A DNA stretch of 64,000 nt from Clostridium beijerinckii (lineage in GTDB: Bacteria > Bacillota > Clostridia > Clostridiales > Clostridiaceae): positions 1,779,501 to 1,843,500 of the forward strand of contig CP029329.1 in NCBI GenBank assembly GCA_003129525.1, in the 5' to 3' direction. The notes below the pieces were generated by a model, which worked only from the letters and a program-made list of their open reading frames with translations, made no database searches and was not told the DNA's origin. The position numbers and the translations under genes are program-made. Every line of letters begins with the position of its first letter. Positions within the stretch are counted from its first letter, which is position 1. Positions 40,539-49,405 of this stretch are shown here, one piece after another.

Positions 40539-42185
40539 TTGGAAAATGTAGTTTATGTAACTGGACATAAAAATCCTGATTCAGATTCTATTTGTGCTGC
40601 ATATGGTTATTCTGAATTTAAAAATAAGACTAGTAATCTTCCAACTATACCTGTAAGATTAGGGAATGTAAATGCGGAAACACAATTTATTTTAGATTAC
40701 TTTAAAGTTGAGGCACCAAGGTTATTAGAAACAGTTAAACTTAAGGTGGAAGATTTAGACATTGATACGATTGCATCAATATCACCAGATCTTTCTTTAA
40801 AGATGGCATGGAATATAATGAGAGATAATCATATTAAATCTTTATCAGTAGTTGATGATAAAGATAGATTGGTAGGAATTCTTTCAATTTCAAATTTGGC
40901 ATCATCATATATGGATATATCGGATGAAAACATATTGGCTAAAAGTAAGACATCAATAGAAAATATATTAGATACACTTTCAGCTAGAAGCATATACATA
41001 AATGAAGATTGTAAAGTATTTAAAGGAAAAATTGCAGTTACTGCAATGAAACCAGACAGCTTAAAAGAACTTATTAATGAAGGGGACATTGCACTTGTAG
41101 GAGACAGGCCTGATGCGCAAGAAGCTTTAATTGATATGAAAACATCATTAATTATAATAACTGGTTCTCATACACTTTCAGAAAACTTACTTCATAAAGC
41201 TAAGGAAAATGGAGTTAATGTAATAAGTACACCTTATCATTCCTTTGTGGCTTCAAGATTATTAACTCAAAGTATACCAGTAAGTTATGTGATGGCTACT
41301 GATAATCTAATATCATTTTCAAAGGATGATTTAGTTGAAGATATTAAAGATGTTATGGCTGAAACTAGGTATAATAGCTATCCTGTAACTGATGAAAATG
41401 GAAAAGTTATTGGAACTGTTTCAAGATATCATCTTATTTCAGATCATAAGAAAAAGGTTATTCAAGTAGATCACAATGAAAGAGGTCAATCTGTTGATGG
41501 TTTAGAAGGAGCAGAAGTTCTTGAAATTATAGATCATCATAGAGTAGCAGATATTCAAACAAGTAATCCAATATATTTCAGAAATGAACCACTGGGAAGT
41601 TCATCAACTATAGTTGGAAAGTGTTATTTTGAACTTAATATGACACCATCTAAAGAAGCTGCTGGATTATTATGTGGAGCGATTATTTCAGATACTTTAT
41701 TATTTAAAAGTCCTACTTGTACAGAACAAGATAAGATTGTATGCAAGAGGTTAGCTGAAATAGCTGGAATTCCAAGCTTAGAAGAATTTGCAAAATCAAT
41801 GTTTAAAGCAGGGACTTCTTTAAAAGGAAAAAGTGTATCTCAAATATTTAACCAAGACTTCAAGCCATTTAAAATGGGAGAAGCTAAGGTTGGAGTAGCT
41901 CAAGTTAATACTATGGATATTGATGGATTTATGCCATTAAAAGATGAAATGTTAAGTTTCATGAAGAGCGAAGCAGATAGCAAAGGTTATGATGTAGTTA
42001 TGCTACTTTTAACTGACATATTAACAGAAGGTTCACAAGTGTTAGTTGCAGGTGAAAGACATGACTATATTGAAAAGACTTTTAATGTTGAATTAAAAGA
42101 TTCAATGGCATTTTTACCCGGAGTATTATCAAGAAAGAAACAAGTAATACCACCACTTACAAACGTGATTAACTCTATGAAGTAA
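40539..42185 (+). CDS. Manganese-dependent inorganic pyrophosphatase with CBS and DRTGG domains
   Basis: Encodes 548 residues from TTG with AGGAGG 8-13 nt upstream. Family II (DHH) pyrophosphatases split PPi to two phosphates. N-terminal catalytic block: VYVTGHKNPDSDSICAAYGY. A CBS domain (about residues 70-125), a DRTGG domain (about 125-245) and a second CBS follow. Then catalytic DHH: EIIDHHRVADIQTSNPIYF and GLLCGAIISDTLLFKSPTCT. CBS-type enzymes are regulated by adenine nucleotides. It is outside the flagellar operon, after a 264-nt gap. Confidence 0.94.
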   Translation: MENVVYVTGHKNPDSDSICAAYGYSEFKNKTSNLPTIPVRLGNVNAETQFILDYFKVEAPRLLETVKLKVEDLDIDTIASISPDLSLKMAWNIMRDNHIKSLSVVDDKDRLVGILSISNLASSYMDISDENILAKSKTSIENILDTLSARSIYINEDCKVFKGKIAVTAMKPDSLKELINEGDIALVGDRPDAQEALIDMKTSLIIITGSHTLSENLLHKAKENGVNVISTPYHSFVASRLLTQSIPVSYVMATDNLISFSKDDLVEDIKDVMAETRYNSYPVTDENGKVIGTVSRYHLISDHKKKVIQVDHNERGQSVDGLEGAEVLEIIDHHRVADIQTSNPIYFRNEPLGSSSTIVGKCYFELNMTPSKEAAGLLCGAIISDTLLFKSPTCTEQDKIVCKRLAEIAGIPSLEEFAKSMFKAGTSLKGKSVSQIFNQDFKPFKMGEAKVGVAQVNTMDIDGFMPLKDEMLSFMKSEADSKGYDVVMLLLTDILTEGSQVLVAGERHDYIEKTFNVELKDSMAFLPGVLSRKKQVIPPLTNVINSMK

Positions 42186-42208
42186 TTAATGATGAATGAT
42201 GAAAAATA

Positions 42209-42236
42209 AAAAAAATCCCTATGGGGATTTTTTTTA
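42209..42236 (+). terminator. Terminator of the pyrophosphatase gene
   Basis: AAAAATCCC pairs with GGGGATTTTTTT around a TAT loop at about 42209-42234. It is A-rich on the left and T-rich on the right, so it could also serve the minus-strand fic gene. Confidence 0.75.
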
Positions 42237-42294
42237 TCTATAAATCTATAAATCTATAAATCTATAAATCTATAAATCTATAAATCTATAAATC
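42235..42294 (+). repeat. 8-bp tandem repeat (TCTATAAA, about 7 copies)
   Basis: ATCTATAA repeated head to tail from about 42235 to 42294, essentially perfect. It lies directly after a terminator and before the 3' end of the convergent fic gene. Tracts like this vary in copy number by slippage. Confidence 0.9.
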
Positions 42295-42342
42295 ACTAAG
42301 TAATTTTATCATTAACAATTGATCTTTAATTATTCATCAGTT

Positions 42343-43104
42343 TTATTCTAATATAGTGGGGTCATTTAGATTTTCTAGAATAAATTTTAGTTGAAGTAAG
42401 CAGTATCTTACCCAATCGTCTATTTTATATTTTACTATAGCATCTTCTATAGCAGTGTAATAGAACTTTTTATCTGAATCTCTAAATACTATTCGAGGAA
42501 ATTCTTTGTTTTCAAGTAGACTGTTAATAATCAGCCGTGAAGTTCGTCCATTGCAATCAATAAAGGGATGAATTTCAACAAAACGTAACTTAAATATAAA
42601 TATATCTCTAAGAGTCCTATTAGAAGAATTATATTCATTTATTATTGTCAAAAGTTTATTTAATACTTCTTCTGGAACAGGAGGCGTGTGCATGCTATTT
42701 GTTATATAGACTTTTTTATTTCTTAATTTTCCACAATCATCATCACTTAATAAATCCTCTGTAATTTCGCTATGAATGTTTAAAATAAGGTCTAAGTCTA
42801 AAGTATCTAGTTTTCTAAATTTATTTAAAGCCCTTCTTAGGTTTAAGGATTCAATAATATCAGAGTACTTACCTTCTTCAGGCATTATTTTGTCTTCTAA
42901 TAATAATTTAGTATCTATTCTACTTAATGAATTTCCTTCAATTTTATTTGAATTATATATTTCAAAAAATAGTCTATTTCCATAAGTAAAATCACTTTTT
43001 GCAGTATTTAAATCTTGAATTTGTTCAAGTAAATTTTCTTGTGTGAAATTTCTATTGTGAAATATAAATGATTTGAATTTCTTTTTTTTTATTGGTTCAA
43101 TCAT
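42343..43104 (-). CDS. Fic domain protein (putative AMP/NMP-transferase)
   Basis: Encodes 253 residues. Fic enzymes transfer AMP or other nucleotides to target hydroxyls. The Fic motif is HPFIDCNGRTSRL, where the usual HPFxDGNGR has Cys instead of Gly. An N-terminal inhibitory helix motif (S/T)xxxE(G/N) is visible as SNKIEG (in EIYNSNKIEGNSLSR), which marks a class II autoinhibited Fic protein. ATG at 43104 has GGAGGTAC upstream on the minus strand. It is a lone gene convergent with the pyrophosphatase, so its targets are unknown. Confidence 0.88.
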   Translation of the reverse strand: MIEPIKKKKFKSFIFHNRNFTQENLLEQIQDLNTAKSDFTYGNRLFFEIYNSNKIEGNSLSRIDTKLLLEDKIMPEEGKYSDIIESLNLRRALNKFRKLDTLDLDLILNIHSEITEDLLSDDDCGKLRNKKVYITNSMHTPPVPEEVLNKLLTIINEYNSSNRTLRDIFIFKLRFVEIHPFIDCNGRTSRLIINSLLENKEFPRIVFRDSDKKFYYTAIEDAIVKYKIDDWVRYCLLQLKFILENLNDPTILE

Positions 43105-43229
43105 TAGAAAGTACCTCCATTTATAATTTTAATATGCCTAAGGAAATAATAAATATGAATAAACTACGTAATAATACTATTATACTCAATATTTAAAGAG
43201 TAAAACATAGATTAAAGAAATATAGTTCC

Positions 43230-43355
43230 AAAAATGTGAAAAGAACTTGGTTGTGCTGACGCACTTTTTTTTAATGGGAGAAGATCTTGGTTGTGCTAAA
43301 GCACTTTTTCAAAAGGTGAGAAGATTTTAATTGTGCTTCGCACTTTTTTTAAGGG
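43230..43355 (+). repeat. Array of three family A hairpins before the Ca2+-ATPase
   Basis: Three units of about 50 nt: AAGAACTTGGTT-GTGC-TGA-CGCAC-TTTTTTTT, AAGATCTTGGTT-GTGC-TAAA-GCAC-TTTTT and AAGATTTTAATT-GTGC-TTC-GCAC-TTTTTTT. Each is a short GC-rich hairpin followed by a T run, so each resembles an intrinsic terminator on the + strand. The same unit occurs in reverse orientation at 53036-53175 and 23242-23276. Confidence 0.8.
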
Positions 43356-43414
43356 GCATAACTTTTAAAAAGGAAAATATATATAGTATATAGTCTATAT
43401 TAGGAGGAAAAGTT

Positions 43415-46015
43415 GTGATACAGGAAAAAGAATTTACATCTGGTCTTAGCACTAAGGAAGCGGAAAAGAGAATTAATAACTTTGGACTTAATGAATTGAA
43501 GCACCACAAGAAAGCATCGCCACTTAAGATATTTTTATCTCAATTTAATGATTTTATTGTTTGGGTATTAATTGCAGCTACGATAATTTCAGGAATTATT
43601 GGGGATAAGGCAGATGCTGTTACTATACTTATAATAGTTGTTATTAATGCAATTCTAGGATTTGTTCAAGAATTTAAGACTGAGAAATCATTGGAAGCAT
43701 TAAAGGAACTAGCAGCGCCAACTTGCAAGGTTTTAAGGGATTCAAGCATAAAAATTATAAATTCAATTTATCTAACAATTGGAGATGTTGTTATTTTAGA
43801 GGCTGGAGATAGGATACCTGCTGATGGATTTTTTATTGAAAGTTCAGCAATAGTTGTTGATGAATCCTTATTAACTGGCGAATCAGTTGGTGTAAATAAG
43901 GATGTTAAACAATATAAAATTAATGGTACACAATTAAAAGTAGAAAATGGACAAAAAGCATCAAAGAGAAACAATATAGGATTTATGGGGACAACTGTAG
44001 TAAAAGGAAAAGGCTTATTTAAAGTTGATTGCATAGGCATGAAAACTGAAATGGGGAAAATAGCAGATTTAATTCAAAACATTGAGGAAGAAAGGTCTCC
44101 TTTAAATAAAAGATTAGATTCACTAGGAAAGGTTTTAGTTGTTATTTGTATTATAATTTGTGCTATTGTTACTATAATGGGAATAATAAGAGGAAATGAC
44201 GTGACAGAGATGTTTTTACTTGGAGTTAGTCTTGCAGTTGCTGCAATTCCAGAAGGCCTAGCTGCCATAGTTACAGTCTCATTAGCTCTTGGAGTATCGA
44301 GGATGCTTAAAAAAAATGCTCTTGTAAGAAAACTGCCAGCGGTAGAGACACTAGGATGTACATCTGTAATATGCTCTGATAAGACTGGTACGTTAACTCA
44401 AAATAAAATGACTGTAAAAGAAGTTTATATAAATGGTGGACTTCATGAACTTGAGAAAGAAAAAATAAGTGATTGTACAAAATTTATGAAGGCTCTTGTT
44501 TATTGTAATGATTGTAATTATGATTTTACTAAGAATAAAATGAGTGAAGCACTTCATGGAGATCCAACAGAAACAGCATTAATAAATATGTTTTTTTATG
44601 AAGTTAAAGATCTTGAAAGTTTTATAAAAAAGACCACTAGAGTATTTGATATACCTTTTGATTCGATTAGAAAAATGATGTCAGTTATTGTAAAAGAAGG
44701 AGAACAGGAAACTTGTTATGTAAAAGGTGCGCCGGAAAGGATAATAGAAAGGTGCGATTTTATATTGGAAAATAATAAAATTAAACCGTTCACATATCAA
44801 AAGAAAAAGCAAGTAACTGATTTTATTACAGCAATGTCATCAAGAGCATTGAGATGTATAGCAGGGGCATATAAAGAAGAACATTTAATAAAAGGAGAGA
44901 AACTAGAACAAAATTTAATTTTTCTAGGTATAGCAGGAAGTATAGATCCTCCTAGAGAAGAGGCTAGAGATGCAGTTTTAAAATGCAAACTTGCAGGAAT
45001 AAAGCCTATTATGATAACAGGAGATCATCAGAATACTGCCCTTGCAATAGCAAAATCTTTAAACATATGCAATACTTCTGATCAAGTTATGACAGGCGAG
45101 GAAATTGAAGCAATAAGTGATTTAGAATTAGAAGGCAAAATAAAAAAAATACGCGTATTTGCACGGGTTTCACCTAATCATAAATTAAGAATCATAAGAG
45201 CCTTTAAGAAAAAAGGGAATATTGTTGCTATGACAGGAGATGGTGTAAATGATGCACCAGCTATTAAAGAATCAGATATAGGTATTGCCATGGGTATCTC
45301 AGGCACAGATGTAACCAAAGAAGCATCCTCTATGATTCTTATGGATGATAATTTTTCAACTATAGTTGCAGCTGTGGAAGAGGGAAGAATAATATATGAT
45401 AATATAAGAAAATTCATACGATATTTATTATCTTGTAATCTTGGGGAAGTTCTTACTATGTTTTTAGCAACATTATTTTATTTACCGAATCCATTAAGCC
45501 CAATACAAATTTTACTTGTAAATTTAGCTACTGATGGACTCCCAGCCATAGCACTTGGTATTGATCCACCAGACCAAGATATAATGAGACAACTCCCAAG
45601 AGAAAAAAATGAGAGTATATTTGCAAGGGGATTAGTTGAAAAGATAGTTATTAGAGGTGCTTTAATAGGATTGTGTACTTTGTTATCATTCATGGTAGGT
45701 AGATATTATAAAATGAATCTGGAAACATGTAGAACTTTAGCATTATGCACATTAGTTATGTCACAACTTATACATGTATTTGAATGCAGATCAGAAAGAC
45801 ATTCCATATTCCAAATAAAATTATTTACAAATCCATATTTAGTTGGAGCAGTTACAATATCAATAATATTATTATGTTCAGTATTATATGTACCATTTTT
45901 ACAAGATGTATTCCATACTGTAGCATTATCCCTTAATGAATGGCTTATTGTAATGTTCTTCTCAGGAATAATTGCATTTATTAACAGTGTTTATTTGTTA
46001 ATTAAGTCAAAATAA
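43415..46015 (+). CDS. Calcium-type P-type ATPase
   Basis: Encodes 866 residues from GTG with AGGAGG upstream. It is a P2-type cation pump: actuator LTGESVGVNKD; membrane motif PEGL in AVAAIPEGLAAIVTVSLAL; phosphorylation site CSDKTGTLTQNKM; nucleotide-binding KGAPERII; hinge TGDGVNDAPAIKESDIGIAM; and NLATDGLPAIALG in M6. The PEGL and NLxTDGLPA motifs are typical of bacterial Ca2+-ATPases. About ten membrane helices. It is monocistronic, preceded by hairpin repeats, and followed by a palindromic element holding a group II intron. Confidence 0.92.
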   Translation: MIQEKEFTSGLSTKEAEKRINNFGLNELKHHKKASPLKIFLSQFNDFIVWVLIAATIISGIIGDKADAVTILIIVVINAILGFVQEFKTEKSLEALKELAAPTCKVLRDSSIKIINSIYLTIGDVVILEAGDRIPADGFFIESSAIVVDESLLTGESVGVNKDVKQYKINGTQLKVENGQKASKRNNIGFMGTTVVKGKGLFKVDCIGMKTEMGKIADLIQNIEEERSPLNKRLDSLGKVLVVICIIICAIVTIMGIIRGNDVTEMFLLGVSLAVAAIPEGLAAIVTVSLALGVSRMLKKNALVRKLPAVETLGCTSVICSDKTGTLTQNKMTVKEVYINGGLHELEKEKISDCTKFMKALVYCNDCNYDFTKNKMSEALHGDPTETALINMFFYEVKDLESFIKKTTRVFDIPFDSIRKMMSVIVKEGEQETCYVKGAPERIIERCDFILENNKIKPFTYQKKKQVTDFITAMSSRALRCIAGAYKEEHLIKGEKLEQNLIFLGIAGSIDPPREEARDAVLKCKLAGIKPIMITGDHQNTALAIAKSLNICNTSDQVMTGEEIEAISDLELEGKIKKIRVFARVSPNHKLRIIRAFKKKGNIVAMTGDGVNDAPAIKESDIGIAMGISGTDVTKEASSMILMDDNFSTIVAAVEEGRIIYDNIRKFIRYLLSCNLGEVLTMFLATLFYLPNPLSPIQILLVNLATDGLPAIALGIDPPDQDIMRQLPREKNESIFARGLVEKIVIRGALIGLCTLLSFMVGRYYKMNLETCRTLALCTLVMSQLIHVFECRSERHSIFQIKLFTNPYLVGAVTISIILLCSVLYVPFLQDVFHTVALSLNEWLIVMFFSGIIAFINSVYLLIKSK

Positions 46016-46019
46016 AATG

Positions 46020-46197
46020 GTATTGCGTAACATAGATACCCAAAATGAAGGTCATGCATTTGTTCGGGTTACTGAGGATTTAGCTATGAATTTCTAACAG
46101 TAGGAGTTGTACCCATTTCTACATGTTCCCAATATACATTGGACAAGTAAAAATGGAACAACTCCTACTGAAGAAATATCTACAGCTAAATCCTCTA
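46020..46197 (+). repeat. Left part of long palindromic element 1
   Basis: A long imperfect fold-back. Inner stem: CAGTAGGAGTTGT (46098-46110) with ACAACTCCTACTG (46158-46170), 13 bp perfect. The next arms are GAGGATTTAGCT (46074-46085) with AGCTAAATCCTC (about 46184-46195). The outer arms GGTCATGC and CATAGATACC (46030-46056) find their complements beyond the group II intron (GCATGACC at about 48169-48176, GGTATCTATG at about 48228-48237). The element was therefore split by the intron. Related element 2 is at 48285-48655. Confidence 0.8.
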
Positions 46198-46734
46198 ATG
46201 TAACACTTCCAGTACGCCAAGCAAGGGCGTAGAAGATAATGAAAGCGAAGCTTTTATTATTACTATATAGCAGGTGGGAATCCTGCATGACAAAGGCTAG
46301 CAACCAGTCATTAGTTAGTCTTGGGCTTATTATGGTGATGTAATGAGTTAAGTGTAGACAAACAAGGTACCAGACCGCAAGCGAATGCTGAAACTAGTAG
46401 CCCCGAAATTACATTAATCGGAAAGGACGATAATTTTGGAGTCTTAGAAGTCAGTACATAGGTAGTCGTTATTGCAAGAATACCTATGCTTTCCCGGGGT
46501 TGTAAGGTGCAGTATGGTATACACAGTTATAGTACGTCAACTTGGGAGGACTCAATATTCTCTATTGCAGAGTATGGAAAACAATGATTAGTAATCAGAG
46601 ATATCCAAATGATAATGAGTAGTCGGATTACATCATAGTACCGATGAAGTGAGTAATGACCATGGAGGGAAGGGTGTAACATATTATAGATCTTGAAAAG
46701 AGAAACAGAAATTCTTACACAGAGGAGAAATAAA

Positions 46735-48078
46735 ATGTATACAAAACTTGAGAGGATAGCAGAAGTAGCTAGAAATAATCCTAAAGACAAATTTACATCA
46801 TTAATGCATTTAGTTAACAAAGAAATGTTAATGATGTGCCATTATGAATTAAGTGGTAACAAAGCAACAGGGGTGGATAAAGTAACAAAAGAAGAATACG
46901 AAACTAATTTAGAGGTAAACATTGATGACCTAATAATTAGAATGAAAGCTTTTAAATACAGACCGCAACCTGTAAGGAGAGTATACATAGAAAAACCGGG
47001 TTCTGATAAGAAAAGACCGCTAGGTATACCAGCTTACGAAGATAAAATTGTTCAATTAGCCATTAACAAAATACTGAAATCAATATACGAGCAAGATTTT
47101 ATGGATAATTCTTTTGGTTTTAGAGAAAATAGAAGTTGCCATGATGCTCTTAAAATTCTAAATGTATATCTATCTGAAAAGACTGTGAATTATGTAGTTG
47201 ATGCTGACATAAAAGGATTCTTTGATAATGTAGACCATAAATGGATGATGAAATTTCTTGAACACAGAATTGCTGACAAGAATCTTTTAAGATATATTGG
47301 ACGATTTTTGAAAACTGGAATAATGGAAGATGGACAATTTTATAAAGTTTATGAAGGAACACCTCAAGGAGGTATAATATCACCAACATTAGCTAATATT
47401 TATTTACATTATGTATTAGATATTTGGTTTAACAACTTTATTAAAAAGAAATGTAAAGGTGAAGCCTACATTGTGAGATATGCAGATGACTTTGTGTGTT
47501 GCTTTCAATACGAAAGCGAAGCGAATGAATTTTACAAAGAACTAAAGGATAGATTAAATAAATTCAATTTGCATATTGCTGAGGATAAAACTAAAATTTT
47601 ATACTTTGGCAAGAATGCATACTACGATAGAAAATTTAAGAGAGCTTGAAATTCAGAATTATACAAAGAGAAAACCTTTGATTTTCTTGGTTTTACGCAC
47701 TATTGCAGTTGCAGTAGGTATAGAAGATTTAGAGTGAAACGAAAGACTAGTTCGAAGAAATTTAGAGCAAGTGTTAAGAGATTAGGTGAATGGTTAAAGA
47801 AGAATAGAATATTACCGCTTACAGATTTGATGGAGAAACTAAAACAGAAAATGGTAGGATATTTCAGGTACTACGGAATTACTGATAATATTCTGAATTT
47901 ATACAAATTCAGATATTTAGTAAGAAGATTAACTTTTAAATGGTTAAACAGAAGAAGTCAGAAAAGAAGTTATAACTGGACTGGTTTCGATAAAATGTTT
48001 AAATATTTTAAGGTGCCTAAAGCCCAACTATATGTTAATATATTCGAATTGAAAGAAGATATTACATATATTCTGTGA
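46735..48078 (+). pseudogene. ltrA: Group II intron reverse transcriptase/maturase (LtrA-type) with in-frame TGA
   Basis: ATG 46735 (MYTKLERIAEVARNNPKDKF) with AGGAGA upstream. RT domains are intact, including GNKATGVDKVTKEEYE, KRPLGIPAYEDKIVQLAINK, YEGTPQGGIISPTLANIYLH and the catalytic YADDFVCC. The frame is interrupted by TGA at 47647-47649 (after YDRKFKRA). It continues in the same frame with YKEKTFDFLGFTHYCSCSRY, the RT thumb/maturase domain, to 48078. Nothing else is lost, so this is a single nonsense mutation; read-through or trans-acting maturase could still support splicing. Confidence 0.88.
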
Positions 48079-48091
48079 ATTATAATATGGG

Positions 48092-48125
48092 GAGCCGTAT
48101 GCGGGAAATCCGCACGTACGGTTCT
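48092..48125 (+). ncRNA. Group II intron domain V
   Basis: A 34-nt hairpin beginning GAGCCGTATGCGG and ending CCGCACGTACGGTTCT, with a GAAA-type cap (GGGAAATCC). It shows the standard domain V layout: a lower 5-bp stem, a bulge and an upper stem. It is the catalytic heart of the intron and is intact, so the RNA may still splice although the maturase gene carries a stop. Confidence 0.9.
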
Positions 48126-48158
48126 GAGAGGGGCTAGGGAAGTGACTCCCTAGTCTAC

Positions 48159-48284
48159 TTACCCAAAAGCATGACCTTCATTTCTAGTATATATTATACA
48201 TTTAAGGTATAAATATAACTTTAGAGTCGGTATCTATGTGCGAAATAACCAAAGTGTATCAATGGACAATTTCTCATTAAGATA
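48159..48284 (+). repeat. Right remnant of palindromic element 1
   Basis: ACCCAAAAGCATGACCTTCAT (first 20 nt shown in part) is the complement of the outer left arm at about 46043-46062, and GGTATCTATGT (48228-48238) complements ACATAGATACC (46030-46040). About 45 nt of AT-rich sequence is inserted between these two arm segments. Confidence 0.65.
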
Positions 48285-48647
48285 TGCATATAGAATACTT
48301 TACTATAGGCATTGTGAACCTCAGAAATATAAAAATACTTGCATGAATATAGGCCTACTTCAAAATTACACTAAACAAAGAAATCAGAGTTATGCTTTGC
48401 GCAACGTTGCATCAGAGAATTTTCTGGGTATATTTCTTCATTAGAAGTTGTTCCAAAGATGCTTGTTCAAAGCTGTGGCTTTGAGGCTAGCACTTTGGGC
48501 ACAACTTCTAATGTTAGAAATATCCAGAAAATTCTCAGCAACTGGAGCAAACGCATAACTCTGATTTCGGTTGTTAAGCATTAAATTTAAATTATACTCA
48601 CACTGCAAGTCTTTTTATATTTCGCAATAACCGTACTTTGTAAAGTA
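48285..48647 (+). repeat. Long palindromic element 2 (about 370 nt)
   Basis: Imperfect fold-back centred on CAAAGC-TGTG-GCTTTG (about 48468-48483). Perfect blocks include ATTAGAAGTTGT/ACAACTTCTAAT (48440-48451, 48501-48512), AGAGAATTTTCTGG/CCAGAAAATTCTC and GAAATCAGAGTTATGC/GCATAACTCTGATTTC (48380-48395, 48553-48568). Weaker pairing continues outward (AATATAAAAATACTTGCA with TGCAAGTCTTTTTATATT). Read on the opposite strand it shares TTTCTAACA and TGGAACAAC...TGAAGAAATAT with element 1. No protein is credible here. Confidence 0.8.
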
Positions 48648-49076
48648 CTATCTTCTCATGTTCATTGATTGTTGACGTGATTTTTTAATTTGGCTGTGAT
48701 CTATTGGGACTAAATCTTTTTTTGTTGTAAGATTTAATACATTCATGATTTGTACTTGTTGAGAATTTTCTTTCTTGTTATCCTTTTCACCTGTAACACC
48801 CATGATAATAACTTTATGCCCTTGTTTTACAGCAATGAATTCAGGTTTCTTGAACCAACTATTTTTTTTATACCAACACTTAACAATTGTTTTGCCAGTT
48901 TCAGGTTTAATAACCATTTCAACCATTAATCTATGGAATATAATGTAACTTTTTGGAATAAGCTTTACAGATAAAATAGTTCCAGATATACTTGTAATTC
49001 TGTCACCGTATTTTTCCATATAAGCATTTTGAAAATAGTTACTAAATTTACCTGTTAATTTTTCTTTAAGACTCAT
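48648..49076 (-). CDS. Hypothetical protein
   Basis: Encodes 142 residues on the minus strand from ATG 49076, which has GAAGGAG 8-14 nt upstream; the longer frame to 49121 starts in AT-rich leader. The sequence begins MSLKEKLTGKFSNYFQNAYM and continues with beta-rich segments (RITSISGTILSVKLIPKSYI, GKTIVKCWYKKNSWFKKPEF, VKQGHKVIIMGVTGEKDNKK) suggestive of an OB- or SH3-like barrel. The C-terminus is basic. I do not recognise the family. It lies alone, divergent from dinB, with palindromic element 2 at its 3' end. Confidence 0.7.
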   Translation of the reverse strand: MSLKEKLTGKFSNYFQNAYMEKYGDRITSISGTILSVKLIPKSYIIFHRLMVEMVIKPETGKTIVKCWYKKNSWFKKPEFIAVKQGHKVIIMGVTGEKDNKKENSQQVQIMNVLNLTTKKDLVPIDHSQIKKSRQQSMNMRR

Positions 49077-49228
49077 AATAATTACTCCTTCACATAAAAA
49101 TATCGATAATAACAATATCATATATAATAATACTTCATTATTATATCATATGTAATGAGTTAATAGGTAATATTTTTAATTGGTTCATATATCTTATATG
49201 CTTTTATTATTGCTAAGTATTCATTATA

Positions 49229-49256
49229 TTGACTATAATATAATAAACAATATAAT
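49229..49256 (+). promoter_or_regulatory. Sigma-A type promoter upstream of dinB
   Basis: TTGACT (49229-49234) and TATAAT (49251-49256) are separated by 16 nt. The dinB start is 150 nt downstream. I looked for a clostridial LexA box (GAACN4GTTC-like) in this 329-nt divergent spacer and did not see one. Confidence 0.55.
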
Positions 49257-49405
49257 GAATATGAAATGAAATTCCTGAAAAATTAAAGTAACAATAAATT
49301 GTATTTAATAAAACAATATAGAAGTTACCTAAAAATACAAGAAATTAAATATGAGACGTTATTAATTTACATATTTTAATATGATAATGAGGTGAGCTGT
49401 ATAAA

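Larger units (their letters stand above)
46198..48158 (+). mobile_element. Group II intron (retroelement) inserted in the palindromic element
   Basis: About 1.96 kb. The 5' ribozyme region (about 46198-46734, domains I-IV stem) is gene-free and full of short stems, such as TACGCC/GGGCGTA at 46213-46231. A maturase gene follows, then domain V at about 48092-48125: GAGCCGTATGCGGGAAATCC and its partner CGTACGGTTC. Domain VI is CTAGGGA/TCCCTAG, ending about CTACTTAC. The 5' border is approximate because the GTGYG-like start is not clear. Insertion beside a stem-loop fits introns that target hairpins. Confidence 0.85.

Noticed and set aside
43230..43355. Regularly spaced palindromic repeats resembling a tiny CRISPR array
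   Set aside because: Only three units. The variable parts are the hairpin loops and linkers, not unique spacers of constant length, and no cas genes are in the window. Better explained as tandem hairpin elements, as at 53036.
48238..48444. 68-codon open frame after the group II intron
   Set aside because: It lies across the arms of palindromic elements, has no ribosome site and shows no protein-like conservation.
49077..49405. Possible SOS (LexA) control of dinB
   Set aside because: I searched the spacer by eye for GAACN4GTTC-like boxes and saw none; only a sigma-A type promoter is visible.
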